Below, in pieces: positions 1 to 8,632 of a DNA stretch of 64,000 bases. The notes beneath the pieces were generated by a model that saw only the letters and a program-made list of their open reading frames with translations, had not been told where the DNA came from and did no database searches. The stretch comes from Vibrio sp. UCD-FRSSP16_30 (lineage in GTDB: Bacteria > Pseudomonadota > Gammaproteobacteria > Enterobacterales > Vibrionaceae). The stretch lies in NCBI RefSeq assembly GCF_001676025.1, contig NZ_LZFW01000068.1, forward strand, positions 111,785 through 175,784, given 5' to 3'. The position numbers were made by a program, and so were the translations under genes. Position 1 is the first letter of the stretch; each line of letters begins with the position of its first letter.

Positions 1-2
1 GG

Positions 3-140
3 GCAGGTCGTATTCGTTGGGGGCAACGAGTGACTCCAATTAAACAAAGCCAAGTGGCATTGCCTGCCTGTGATAAAACGGCATTGCAATTGTTAGAGCA
101 AGCCATTGAGCATTGTAAAAATAATCCAAACAGAGGCTAA
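3..140 (+). CDS. 3' end of an unidentified protein gene (partial)
   Basis: An open frame enters from the left window edge and ends at a TAA at 138-140. The visible 45 residues begin AGRIRWGQRV and end EHCKNNPNRG. I do not recognise the family from this short C-terminus. It is separated from the next gene, which converges from the other strand, by about 90 bases. Reading frame and codon use look ordinary for the window, but the call rests only on an uninterrupted frame. Confidence 0.4.
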   Translation, partial: AGRIRWGQRVTPIKQSQVALPACDKTALQLLEQAIEHCKNNPNRG

Positions 141-230
141 CAGGCTGACTCAATAAACAAAGCTCTTCCTTATTATCAAAATTAGGTAAGAGCTTTAAGT
201 GAATCAGTTTATAAGTTATTGATATTTAAC

Positions 231-1934
231 TCATGCTTTAGCAATTTGATAAGTTTTATATCCGCCAATAAGGTTACAGGCTTGGTAGCCATTATTCACC
301 AACTGGCGATAGGCAACGTTACCGCGTAACCCAACCTGACAATAAATGACAATCTGTTTGTCTTTTGGCAACTCATGCATACGATGACGAAGCTCATCAA
401 CTGGAATGTTGATATCACCCGCAATATGATTGCCGTTAACTCGCTCTGTTGGGTTGCGCACATCTAATAAAATCTGCTGTTCAGTCAACTGATCGATGGC
501 GTCAAAATGAATCGCAGTCGCATCACCTTTGATGATATTTGTTGCCACAAAGGCGGCTTGGTTAATGACATCTTTTGCGCTTCCGTAGGGCGGAGCATAA
601 GTTAATTCTAGATGTTGTAATTGATCAACCGTCATTCCCGCTCGCTGCGCCACGGCCATGACATCAATGCGTTTATCCACACCATCTTTACCTGCTGCTT
701 GCGCACCTAAAATTTTTCCTGATTTAGGGTCAAATAATAGTTTAAAGGAAATGGTTTCAGCGCCAGGATAATAACTGGCATGACTTGCGGTGTGTACATA
801 GACTTTTTCGTAACTAACACCATCGCGTTTTAATTGTTTTTCGTTCTTTCCGGTAGAGGCGATGGCCAAATCAAAGATCTTACAAATGGCTGTGCCTTGT
901 GTTCCTTGATAGCGTTCTTTTCTTCCAAGCATATTATCTGCGGCCATGCGACCTTGGCGGTTAGCTGGTCCTGCTAGAGGGACCAGTGTCTGAGCGCCAG
1001 AGACAAAGTCTTTATCTTCTATGGCGTCACCCACGGCAAAGATATAAGGATCGCTAGTTTGCATTGCGTCATTAGTATAAATCCCTCCAAGATCGCCTAT
1101 TTTAAGCCCGGCTTGTTGTGCTAAGGCGGTTTCTGGGCGCACGCCGATGGCCATGATTAGGATATCGGTGGTGAGAGTCTCGCCATTATTTAAAGAAAGC
1201 TTAAGCTCACCTTGAATGTGTTTATGCTGTTCGCTTTCCCCTGAGTCACTACTCGCGATATGGTCAGTGGCGAGATATTCAACCTTTTCAAGGGCAACAC
1301 CGAGTTTTAAATCGATGCCTTTTTGACGGATCTCTTGGTGAGCAAAGCCTGCAATTTCACGATCCACCGGTGTCATTACCTGATCGGCCATCTCAACTAA
1401 AGTGGTTTTAATACCCAGTTGATGAAACGCTTCCATCATCTCTAAACCAATAAAACCGCCTCCAACCACCGTCGCGTGCTCAGCTTTGTTGGTTTGTAGG
1501 GTCTGAATAATACGATCCATATCAGGAATATTACGCAGCGAATAAGTCAAAGGGTTGTTAATCCCTGAAATAGGCGGGATAACAGGGCCTGCGCCAGGGC
1601 TCAGTAGTAGAAAATCATAACTTTCAGAATATTGAGTGCCATTGAGAAGATTTTTGACCGTCACCGATTTATTTTGACGATCAATGGAGATGACCTCATT
1701 CATTACTCTGACATCAACATTAAAGCGTGCTAAAAAGCTTTCAGGTGTTTGCAGCAAGAGCTTACTGCGATCTTTTATATCACCACCAATATGATAAGGA
1801 AGGCCACAATTAGCAAACGAAACGAATTCTCCACGTTCAAACATGATAATTTCTGCTTCTTCACTTAAACGGCGTGCTCTTGCCGCAGCAGAAGCGCCAC
1901 CTGCAACGCCCCCAACAATCAGGATTTTAGTCAT
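231..1934 (-). CDS. FAD-dependent CoA-disulfide/polysulfide reductase with C-terminal rhodanese domain
   Basis: This 567-residue flavoprotein belongs to the pyridine nucleotide-disulfide oxidoreductase family, CoA-disulfide reductase / NAD(P)H polysulfide reductase type. The N-terminal FAD-binding GGVAGG is at residues 8-13 and the single redox cysteine, C43, lies in SFANCGLPYH, typical of CoA-disulfide reductases. A second nucleotide fold with GGGFIGLE follows near residue 158. The last about 90 residues form a rhodanese domain with active-site loop CQVGLRG (Cys about 534), so the enzyme probably moves and reduces sulfane sulfur in the cytoplasm. It is divergent from a BigR-like repressor and two sulfur-transport half-proteins, and shares an intergenic region holding repeated operators. 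Substrate (CoA disulfide, CoA persulfide or polysulfide) cannot be told from sequence. Confidence 0.88.
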   Translation of the reverse strand: MTKILIVGGVAGGASAAARARRLSEEAEIIMFERGEFVSFANCGLPYHIGGDIKDRSKLLLQTPESFLARFNVDVRVMNEVISIDRQNKSVTVKNLLNGTQYSESYDFLLLSPGAGPVIPPISGINNPLTYSLRNIPDMDRIIQTLQTNKAEHATVVGGGFIGLEMMEAFHQLGIKTTLVEMADQVMTPVDREIAGFAHQEIRQKGIDLKLGVALEKVEYLATDHIASSDSGESEQHKHIQGELKLSLNNGETLTTDILIMAIGVRPETALAQQAGLKIGDLGGIYTNDAMQTSDPYIFAVGDAIEDKDFVSGAQTLVPLAGPANRQGRMAADNMLGRKERYQGTQGTAICKIFDLAIASTGKNEKQLKRDGVSYEKVYVHTASHASYYPGAETISFKLLFDPKSGKILGAQAAGKDGVDKRIDVMAVAQRAGMTVDQLQHLELTYAPPYGSAKDVINQAAFVATNIIKGDATAIHFDAIDQLTEQQILLDVRNPTERVNGNHIAGDINIPVDELRHRMHELPKDKQIVIYCQVGLRGNVAYRQLVNNGYQACNLIGGYKTYQIAKA

Positions 1935-1987
1935 ACTATGGCTCCAAACTCATATGTTGTTTAATACAAGTGTTACTATATCAATTA

Positions 1988-2070
1988 ATTTAGTGATTAC
2001 TAATTTTATTTAATCTAAATTTATTAAACCTTAATTAGTGTTGACTAATTAAGGCGCTAGTTTACACTAA
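1988..2070. promoter_or_regulatory. Three-copy operator for the BigR-like repressor in the divergent promoter region
   Basis: Three related sites lie between the flavoprotein gene and the arsR-type gene. Site B (2029-2054) is a perfect 11-bp inverted repeat around GTTG, with core AATTAGTGTTGACTAATT at 2033-2050. Site A (1988-2005, ATTTAGTGATTACTAATT) matches that core at 15 of 18 positions. Site C (2057-2070), read on the minus strand as TTAGTGTAAACTAG, matches at 11 of 14. Centres are about 45 and 22 bp apart, i.e. near whole helical turns. Placement suits a repressor that controls both directions and itself; that role is inferred. Confidence 0.7.
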
Positions 2071-2113
2071 GGAAAGTAAATTAATGAGCACCTTATATGA
2101 TTGAGCACCTTGT

Positions 2114-2467
2114 ATGAATGTAGACGAAAAAGTGGCTAAAGAAGATGTCGACCTTTGCGATGTGCAGCAACACGCGCAGTTACAAGAATTGAGAGAGCGA
2201 GCTGATAAGGTAGCGTCTGTTTTAAAGGTGCTGTCTCATTCAGAGCGCTTAATGGTGGTTTGCCAATTAATTGAAGGAGAGAAGGGCGTACCTGATCTTC
2301 TTCAAACATCGTGTTTGAATCAATCAGCCTTGTCACAACACTTAAAAGTGTTGCGTGACAATGAGTTAGTACAAGTGCGTAAACAGTCGCAAAAAGTATT
2401 TTATTCATTAAAAAATAAGCAGGTCGAACAACTGGTTCAATCGCTATACCAAATTTACTGCGTGTAA
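2114..2467 (+). CDS. BigR/YgaV-like ArsR-family sulfur-responsive transcriptional repressor
   Basis: This 117-residue winged-helix protein has the ArsR recognition helix SALSQHLKVLRD (71-82). Two cysteines, C50 in VVCQL and C116 in the terminal YCV, are 66 residues apart; this is the spacing of the persulfide-sensing pair in BigR (C42/C108). Additional cysteines C15 and C67 are present. The neighbours (rhodanese-flavoprotein, YeeE/YedE transporters) fit control by reactive sulfur rather than metals. The ribosome site before ATG 2114 is poor, and a 17-bp tandem duplication (2085-2118) covers the start, so the exact start is less certain. The stop is 10 bases before the next gene, indicating an operon. 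Confidence 0.82.
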   Translation: MNVDEKVAKEDVDLCDVQQHAQLQELRERADKVASVLKVLSHSERLMVVCQLIEGEKGVPDLLQTSCLNQSALSQHLKVLRDNELVQVRKQSQKVFYSLKNKQVEQLVQSLYQIYCV

Positions 2468-2477
2468 GGAGAAGTTT

Positions 2478-2900
2478 GTGGAGTTTAGTATTCCTTGGTC
2501 CTCGTTATTTGGAGGCATGTTACTTGGGGTATCCGCGTCAATATTGTTGCTGTTTAACGGTAAAATTGCCGGTATTAGTGGCATTATTTCTGGATTGATA
2601 AAAAACCAAACTGGCGATAGAGGTTGGCGTTGGTTGTTTGCTTTGGGCATGGTCGCCGGTGGTGTATTGGGCACAACCGCATTGAATGCGTATATTCCAA
2701 CTAGTTACGACACTGGCTTAGGGATACTGTTGTTAGGTGGTTTGCTAGTGGGTTTTGGAACAAAGATTGGTAATGGCTGCACTTCTGGGCATGGAATATG
2801 TGGAATTGGCCGACTGTCTAAACGCTCTATAGTGGCGACTTGTGTATTTATGCTGGTGGCTGCAATAACCGTATTCGTTCGTTTGCATTTAATAAGGTAG
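2478..2900 (+). CDS. YeeE/YedE family membrane protein (sulfur-compound transport, first half)
   Basis: A 140-residue hydrophobic protein with a GTG start preceded by AAGGAG at 2466-2471. It shows about four membrane segments and the conserved signature [12 protein letters not shown] (about 94-105), whose cysteine is typical of YeeE/YedE thiosulfate or sulfane-sulfur transporters. In this subfamily the transporter is split into two short proteins (PmpA/PmpB type), and the next gene supplies the second half. It sits in a repressor-transporter operon opposite a persulfide-metabolising flavoprotein, so import or export of sulfane sulfur is likely. Confidence 0.8.
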   Translation: MEFSIPWSSLFGGMLLGVSASILLLFNGKIAGISGIISGLIKNQTGDRGWRWLFALGMVAGGVLGTTALNAYIPTSYDTGLGILLLGGLLVGFGTKIGNGCTSGHGICGIGRLSKRSIVATCVFMLVAAITVFVRLHLIR

Positions 2901-2904
2901 TTTT

Positions 2905-3321
2905 ATGTTTAGAATCATCTCGTTAGTTGCCGGAATCCTATTTGGCTTGGGTATGGCGCTATCTGGTATGGCCGACCCCAATAAAGTGATCGCCTTTTTA
3001 GATGTGGCGGGCGATTGGGATCCCAGTCTTGCCTTTGTTATGGGCGGAGCACTGGCAGTATTCTTGCCGGTTTACTTTTTGTTGATTAAAAAGCGTTCCC
3101 AGCCAATCGTCAGTGAAACCTTTTGTGTATCCCAAAACAGTGTTATTGATAAACCGTTACTGATTGGTGCTGCCTTATTTGGTATTGGCTGGGGGTTGGT
3201 AGGTGTTTGTCCCGGTCCAGTTATATCATCACTGGGCGCTGGTAATAGCCAAGCTTGGCTGTTTTTAGTGGCAATGCTGGTGGGTTTTTCCATTGCTGGT
3301 AAAGTGCTGAAAGCAAAATAA
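2905..3321 (+). CDS. YeeE/YedE-type membrane protein (second half, PmpB/DUF6691-like)
   Basis: A 138-residue membrane protein starting four bases after the previous stop, with AAGGTAG upstream as ribosome site. Hydrophobic segments lie near 3-20, 42-62, 85-103 and 115-133. The conserved GVCPGP motif (about 100-105) carries the cysteine characteristic of the second half of split YeeE/YedE transporters. It is the last gene of the arsR-type operon and is followed by a strong stem-loop. It probably pairs with the preceding protein; the transported species is inferred from context only. Confidence 0.78.
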   Translation: MFRIISLVAGILFGLGMALSGMADPNKVIAFLDVAGDWDPSLAFVMGGALAVFLPVYFLLIKKRSQPIVSETFCVSQNSVIDKPLLIGAALFGIGWGLVGVCPGPVISSLGAGNSQAWLFLVAMLVGFSIAGKVLKAK

Positions 3322-3341
3322 GCGTTGCACTCATTTATCAA

Positions 3342-3379
3342 TAAACAAGCCCTGATAGTTTATTATTCGGGCTTGTTTA
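3342..3379. terminator. Bidirectional intrinsic terminator
   Basis: The arms TAAACAAGCCC (3342-3352) and GGGCTTGTTTA (3369-3379) are perfect complements around a 16-base AT-rich loop. It lies between the convergent sulfur operon and the EEP-family gene, so it can serve both. Confidence 0.75.
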
Positions 3380-3387
3380 GTTTTGGA

Positions 3388-4293
3388 TTATAGGCTTAAT
3401 GAGAAAGACACAGGGCAGTGATCACTTAACCGATAGTTAAGGACATCGTGCTTGCTAAAAACAGTCTGTTTGGGTTTAGAAAAAGTTAAATCCTCACTGA
3501 CAACGACATGATCGATCAAACTTTTAAACTGGTGAGTCTGCTTAGGATTTCGGTTTGAACGAATTACGCAATTTGCTTGGGTATTCTTTGTTGCCAGTAC
3601 GGCATGTTGCGTATTTTTAGTTAGGGTTTTCCATAACCAGTCTCCTCGATAAGCTAAATTATGATTAAAGTCTCCTAACAGCGCATACGACTGATCTTGC
3701 GCTTCTCTTTGCGCAATCCACTGATTTAACTTCTTCGCTTGAGCCTGTAAAAGATTACACGAGTAATTATTATGCTTTTTACCAATACAACCCGCTTTTA
3801 GATGTATAGACAATAAATGAACACTGGAAGAGGCCGATTTAACTTCAATGTAGGTGGCAAAGCGTAATTTACCATTTCGCTTTGTATTGAGATTAAGATC
3901 AGGATGCTCGATGAGCTGTAAATCTTTGCGCACCGCAAAGCCGGTGTATTGATTGATGTCAGAAAACTGCCTTGAGGTGTTGCTTAGGTGGGAGCGCTCA
4001 GATAGCACGATGCTATATTGAGTTCCGACCACTTGTTGTATTGCTTGAATGTCATCGACTTCTTGAAAAGCCAATAGATCCGGTTTAATGCGAGAGAAAT
4101 ATTGAGACAAGGTAGAGAAGTCTTCTGCGCTGCGCTGAACTTTCGATAATTGTGGATAACTATGCTGAGACAACCACTCAATGTTCCAACCAGAGAGGAT
4201 TAATTTATCGGCATAAGCAACATTGGACAGGCTAATGAACAGCAATATTAGCCCGCTAAATGCAAGTGTTTTTTTTCTAATAATTTTTTTCAA
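3388..4293 (-). CDS. Secreted endonuclease/exonuclease/phosphatase (EEP) family protein
   Basis: This 301-residue protein has a lysine-rich N-terminus and hydrophobic stretch (about 10-28, ending NVAYA) that reads as a Sec signal peptide, so it probably acts in the periplasm or outside. EEP catalytic landmarks are visible: SGWNIEWL near residue 34, FQEVDD near 76, LLGDFNHN near 205 and the terminal SDHCPVSF. These are the Asn, Glu, Asp-Asn and Asp-His positions of the metal-dependent DNase I-like fold. Several cysteines (GCIGKK, SCNLL, ANCV, DHC) could form disulfides. Substrate (nucleic acid, phosphoester lipid or other) is not determined. It stands alone, convergent with the sulfur operon. 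Confidence 0.75.
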   Translation of the reverse strand: MKKIIRKKTLAFSGLILLFISLSNVAYADKLILSGWNIEWLSQHSYPQLSKVQRSAEDFSTLSQYFSRIKPDLLAFQEVDDIQAIQQVVGTQYSIVLSERSHLSNTSRQFSDINQYTGFAVRKDLQLIEHPDLNLNTKRNGKLRFATYIEVKSASSSVHLLSIHLKAGCIGKKHNNYSCNLLQAQAKKLNQWIAQREAQDQSYALLGDFNHNLAYRGDWLWKTLTKNTQHAVLATKNTQANCVIRSNRNPKQTHQFKSLIDHVVVSEDLTFSKPKQTVFSKHDVLNYRLSDHCPVSFSLSL

Positions 4294-4441
4294 CTTTCAA
4301 TATTCCTGTTCATCGCCCATCTCAAAAGCACTTTAAAAAATGCAACCCATACAAAAAAAATAAACAGGTTTTTTTTGATTTGTGAGAGGCGTATTTTATT
4401 GAGAAAAGATCGTTCTCAAAATAACAGACTTAACCGTTATA

Positions 4442-4455
4442 TTGATCTAGATCAA
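4442..4455. promoter_or_regulatory. FNR box upstream of nrdD
   Basis: TTGATCTAGATCAA matches the FNR consensus TTGAT-N4-ATCAA perfectly. Its centre is about 118 bases before the nrdD start. As a class II site it would place transcription start near 4490. Oxygen-limited activation of the anaerobic reductase follows from known FNR biology. Confidence 0.82.
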
Positions 4456-4487
4456 GAACATCAAGTGGCGCATCTCGTTAAATACGT

Positions 4488-4534
4488 CCACAATATGTAG
4501 TGTCAAACCGTCAGTTAACCACCCTATATAGTGT
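4488..4534. promoter_or_regulatory. Tandem NrdR boxes of nrdD
   Basis: Two 16-bp sites resemble the NrdR box (acaCwAtATaTwGtgt): CCACAATATGTAGTGT at 4488-4503 (14 of 16) and CCACCCTATATAGTGT at 4519-4534 (13 of 16). Their starts are exactly 31 bp apart, the three-turn spacing NrdR prefers. They cover the transcription start predicted from the FNR box, which suits repression by NrdR-dATP. Confidence 0.82.
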
Positions 4535-4566
4535 ATCTGTGTATATACTGTGTGTAAGGAGAAATT

Positions 4567-6687
4567 GTGAAACCAGTTGTTTTAAAAAGAGATGGCTCTC
4601 TTGCCCCATTCACTAAAGATCGAATTGTAGTCGCGATTAAAGGCGCTGCTACAGAGGTTGATCAAAACCTTTCGAGCTACGCCGAAGATGTTGCATTATC
4701 GGTTGAGGGACAACTGGCTGACAGCCAAGAAGTAGATATTCAACAAATCCAAACATTAGTCGAAAACGAACTGATGCAAGGTCCTTTTAAAGGCTTGGCT
4801 CGCTCATACATCGAATACCGTCACGACCGTGATAAAGCGCGCGAGAAAAAAAGTGCTCTCAACCAAGAGATTCAAGGCTTAATTGAACAATCTAACGCAG
4901 ATTTGCTCAATGAAAACGCCAATAAAGATGGCAAAGTTATCCCAACTCAGCGTGATCTTTTAGCCGGCATTGTGGCTAAACATTACGCTAAAACGCACAT
5001 CTTGCCGCGTGATATTGTCCAAGCTCATGATCAGGGTGACATTCACTATCATGATCTTGATTATGCACCGTTCTTCCCAATGTTCAACTGCATGCTTATT
5101 GATCTTAAAGGCATGTTAACACATGGATTTAAGATGGGTAATGCTGAGATTGATACCCCTAAGTCAATCTCGACTGCGACCGCTGTTACCGCGCAAATCA
5201 TTGCGCAAGTGGCAAGCCACATCTACGGCGGAACAACCATCAACCGTATTGATGAAGTGCTTGAACCGTACGTTATGCACAGCTATGACAAGCACCTTGA
5301 AGTGGCGAAAGAGTGGGATATTCACGATCCTAAAGCATTCGCGCAATCTCGCACTGAAAAAGAATGTTATGACGCATTCCAATCATTAGAGTATGAAGTC
5401 AACACTTTGCATACCGCCAATGGCCAAACGCCGTTTGTCACATTTGGTTTTGGTTTAGGCGCATCATGGGCTTCTAAACTGATTCAAACGTCAATTTTGA
5501 AAAACCGTATTGCTGGGTTGGGTAAAAACAGTAAGACGGCAGTTTTCCCTAAATTAGTCTTTGGCATTAAAGATGGTTTGAACCATAAACCTTCTGATCC
5601 AAGTTATGACATTAAGCAATTGGCATTAGAGTGCGCGACTAAGCGTATGTATCCAGACATTTTAAACTACGACAAAGTGGTTGAAGTCACTGGTTCATTT
5701 AAAACCCCAATGGGTTGTCGTAGCTTCTTAGACGTTTATGAAGAAAACGGCGAAATGATTCATGATGGGCGTAATAACCTAGGTGTTGTGAGCTTAAATC
5801 TTCCTCGTATTGCACTGCAAGCTAAAGGCAGCGAAGCGACTTTTTATCAATTACTGGATGAAAAACTGGCTACGGCACGTCGCGCTTTAGAAACTCGTAT
5901 TTCTCGTTTAGAAAATGTGAAAGCCCGCGTAGCTCCGATTCTGTATATGGAAGGTGCGTGTGGCGTTCGATTAAAAGCGGATGATTCAGTCGCTGAAATA
6001 TTTAAACATGGTCGTGCTTCTATTTCACTCGGCTACATTGGTATCCATGAGACGATTAATGCACTTTATGGCGCAGATCAACACGTGTTTGACGAATCAG
6101 GATTGCGTGATAAAGCATTAGCTATTATCTCTTACTTGAAACAAAACGTTGAACTTTGGACCCAAGAAACCGGTTACGGATTTAGTCTTTATGGCACGCC
6201 AAGTGAAAACCTATGCAGCCGCTTCTGCCAAATCGACACTAAAGAATTTGGTGTGATCAAAGGAGTAACGGATAAAGGTTACTACACCAATAGCTTCCAT
6301 TTAGATGTGGAAAAAAAGGTCAATCCTTACGATAAAATTGATTTTGAAATGCCGTATCCACACATTTCAACGGGCGGTTTCATCTGCTACGGCGAATTTC
6401 CAAATATGCAGCGCAACATTGAAGCGTTAGAAAATGTTTGGGATTATTCATACTCTCGCGTTCCATATTACGGGACTAATACGCCGATTGATGAGTGTTA
6501 TGAGTGTGGCTTCAATGGCGAATTTGATTGCACCAGTAAAGGTTTTACCTGTCCAAACTGTGGCAACCATGATTCTTCTAAAGTGTCTGTAACCCGCCGA
6601 GTTTGTGGTTATTTAGGTAGCCCTGATGCGCGTCCATTCAACTTTGGTAAGCAAGAAGAAGTGAAACGCCGCGTTAAACATTTATAA
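4567..6687 (+). CDS. nrdD: Anaerobic ribonucleoside-triphosphate reductase
   Basis: This 706-residue glycyl-radical enzyme reduces ribonucleoside triphosphates to deoxy forms without oxygen, using formate as reductant in the known family. The N-terminal ATP-cone (residues about 3-95) begins VVLKRDGSLAPF. The C-terminus carries the zinc cysteines (DECYECG and CPNCG) and the glycyl radical loop RVCGYLG, Gly about 681. Length equals that of E. coli NrdD. The start is GTG 4567, with AAGGAG upstream. nrdG follows 53 bases later, and FNR and paired NrdR sites precede it. An 18-bp tandem duplication lies just after its stop codon. Confidence 0.96.
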   Translation: MKPVVLKRDGSLAPFTKDRIVVAIKGAATEVDQNLSSYAEDVALSVEGQLADSQEVDIQQIQTLVENELMQGPFKGLARSYIEYRHDRDKAREKKSALNQEIQGLIEQSNADLLNENANKDGKVIPTQRDLLAGIVAKHYAKTHILPRDIVQAHDQGDIHYHDLDYAPFFPMFNCMLIDLKGMLTHGFKMGNAEIDTPKSISTATAVTAQIIAQVASHIYGGTTINRIDEVLEPYVMHSYDKHLEVAKEWDIHDPKAFAQSRTEKECYDAFQSLEYEVNTLHTANGQTPFVTFGFGLGASWASKLIQTSILKNRIAGLGKNSKTAVFPKLVFGIKDGLNHKPSDPSYDIKQLALECATKRMYPDILNYDKVVEVTGSFKTPMGCRSFLDVYEENGEMIHDGRNNLGVVSLNLPRIALQAKGSEATFYQLLDEKLATARRALETRISRLENVKARVAPILYMEGACGVRLKADDSVAEIFKHGRASISLGYIGIHETINALYGADQHVFDESGLRDKALAIISYLKQNVELWTQETGYGFSLYGTPSENLCSRFCQIDTKEFGVIKGVTDKGYYTNSFHLDVEKKVNPYDKIDFEMPYPHISTGGFICYGEFPNMQRNIEALENVWDYSYSRVPYYGTNTPIDECYECGFNGEFDCTSKGFTCPNCGNHDSSKVSVTRRVCGYLGSPDARPFNFGKQEEVKRRVKHL

Positions 6688-6740
6688 TGTGTAAGTAAAA
6701 ATATACGTGTAAGTAAAAAGTAACAAGAAGTAGAAAACAG

Positions 6741-7211
6741 ATGAATTACCATAATTATTACCCGGTGGATGTTGTTAACGGGGAAGGGACACGTTGTACC
6801 TTGTTTGTCTCTGGATGCATTCACCAATGCCGAGGTTGTTATAATCAATCCACTTGGTCACCTACATCAGGAAGTGTTTTCACTCAAGAGATGGAAGATC
6901 AGATCATAGCGGATCTTAACGATACTCGTATTAAACGTCGTGGTTTATCTCTTTCTGGAGGCGATCCTCTTTATCCTGGTAACTTACAGGCGATACTTAA
7001 GCTTGTTAAACGAGTTAAAGATGAATGTGATGGTAAAGATATTTGGTTATGGACCGGCTATGAACTGGCCGAGCTGACCGAAGAACAACAACAAGTTGTG
7101 CAGTATGTCGATACTCTCATTGATGGTAAGTTCGTAAAAGACTTAGCCGATGCGAGACTGGAGTGGCGGGGCAGTTCTAACCAAGTGATTCATCGCTTTA
7201 CTCTCGATTAA
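6741..7211 (+). CDS. nrdG: Anaerobic ribonucleotide reductase-activating protein
   Basis: A 156-residue radical-SAM activase that installs the glycyl radical on NrdD. The [4Fe-4S] motif CxxxCxxC is at C26, C30 and C33 (GCIHQCRGCYN). A glycine-rich SAM-binding stretch, LSLSGGDPL, follows near residue 75. Length matches the family. It follows nrdD in the same operon and ends before a strong intrinsic terminator at 7268-7304. Confidence 0.95.
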   Translation: MNYHNYYPVDVVNGEGTRCTLFVSGCIHQCRGCYNQSTWSPTSGSVFTQEMEDQIIADLNDTRIKRRGLSLSGGDPLYPGNLQAILKLVKRVKDECDGKDIWLWTGYELAELTEEQQQVVQYVDTLIDGKFVKDLADARLEWRGSSNQVIHRFTLD

Positions 7212-7267
7212 CGGATCTCTTGTAAAAAAGGCTGCATTGTTAAATAAGCGGTCAATTACCTGATAAT

Positions 7268-7304
7268 ATATGGGACAGTGTGTATAACCTGTCCCATATT
7301 TTTT
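7268..7304 (+). terminator. Intrinsic terminator of nrdDG
   Basis: Arms ATATGGGACAG (7268-7278) and CTGTCCCATAT (7289-7299) pair perfectly with a 10-base loop, followed directly by a run of Ts. Confidence 0.85.
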
Positions 7305-7412
7305 AACAAAATATTCCCTCGTATCAGTTAAAACCTGATTAACTATTTCGATTTCTCCTCGCAAATGATAACGTGACATTATCCAAATGAATTTCAAAGG
7401 GTTGTGACTTTC

Positions 7413-8594
7413 ATGTTCTCAAATCTATCAGCACCTCAACAGGATCCTATCCTGTCTTTATCTCAAGCTTACCGACTCGATCAACGCGATATTAAAGTTG
7501 ATCTTGGTATTGGCGTTTACAAGAATAGTGACGGCGTCACGCCTATCATGCAGTCTGTGCTTAAAGCGCAAGATATTGTTCTTCAGCAGCAACAAACCAA
7601 AGCGTATGTTGGCATGGCGGGCGATGAAGAATTTAACGCTGCAGCACTAAGCTTAGTATTACCGGACACGGCGATTGCCCAGCGTGCAACGTCTATTCAG
7701 ACTCCTGGCGCAAGTGGCGGTCTGCGTATGCTTGCCGAATTAATTGCTTTTTCTAATCCTGATGCCACAGTTTGGTTAAGTAACCCAAGTTACGTTAATC
7801 ATCAGCCAGTGATGGAAGCAGCAGGCTTAAAAGTAAAACATTATCGTTATTTTGATGCTGCGACCAAACAAGTTGATGCGAATGCCATGCTTGATGATCT
7901 GGCTAAAGTAAAAGCGAAAGACGTGGTACTTCTGCATGGCTGTTGTCATAACCCAACGGGCGCAGATTTGTCTCCCGAGGTATGGGAACAAGTCACTTTA
8001 TTAGCACAACGAAATGGTTTCTTGCCATTTATTGATATTGCTTATCAAGGTTTTGGCGATGGTCTGGAGCAGGACTCCTTTGGCGTTCGTCATATGGCGC
8101 AAAACTTACCTGAATTATTAGTCACCAGTTCATGTTCTAAGAATTTTGGCTTATACCGTGAAAGAACAGGTAGTGCCATCATTGTTGCCGATCAGCAAAC
8201 ACATGCCACTAATGCGCGCGGCAAGCTATTACAGATGGCAAGAACCACATACACTATGCCTCCAGCTCATGGAGCGTCTATAGTTAAAACTGTATTGCAA
8301 GACAATGAGTTAAAAGCGGCTTGGATTGAAGAATTAGAGCAGATGCGTTTACGTTTGGTGAGCCTAAGACATAATCTTTGCCTTGAGATCAGTAAGATCA
8401 CTGGCTCAAATGAATTTGATTTTATTAAGCAACACAAAGGCATGTTTAGCGTGTTGGGCTACACTTCTGAGCAAATGATTCGATTGCGTGAAGAGTTTGC
8501 TGTATACGGTGTTAATGATGGTCGTATTAATATCGCAGGTCTTAGGGAGCAAGATTTGACTTACGTTGCATCAGCAATTGCGGCTGTTCGATAA
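7413..8594 (+). CDS. Aromatic amino acid / aspartate aminotransferase (class I, PLP)
   Basis: A fold-type I aminotransferase of the AspC/TyrB group (about 393 residues). It transfers the amino group between aspartate or aromatic amino acids and 2-oxoglutarate. The PLP-binding lysine is in SSCSKNFGLYRERTG, and the substrate arginine region ending GRINIAGL is present. HGCCHNPTG carries the conserved Asn-Pro. An in-frame GTG at 7404 would add three residues, but ATG 7413 is better spaced from AAAGG (7397-7400). It is transcribed as a single gene after the nrdDG terminator; the same neighbour order occurs on V. cholerae chromosome II, from memory. Confidence 0.88.
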   Translation: MFSNLSAPQQDPILSLSQAYRLDQRDIKVDLGIGVYKNSDGVTPIMQSVLKAQDIVLQQQQTKAYVGMAGDEEFNAAALSLVLPDTAIAQRATSIQTPGASGGLRMLAELIAFSNPDATVWLSNPSYVNHQPVMEAAGLKVKHYRYFDAATKQVDANAMLDDLAKVKAKDVVLLHGCCHNPTGADLSPEVWEQVTLLAQRNGFLPFIDIAYQGFGDGLEQDSFGVRHMAQNLPELLVTSSCSKNFGLYRERTGSAIIVADQQTHATNARGKLLQMARTTYTMPPAHGASIVKTVLQDNELKAAWIEELEQMRLRLVSLRHNLCLEISKITGSNEFDFIKQHKGMFSVLGYTSEQMIRLREEFAVYGVNDGRINIAGLREQDLTYVASAIAAVR

Positions 8595-8632
8595 AATAGA
8601 ATTAATAACTTAAATATGACTAGGTGGATTGG

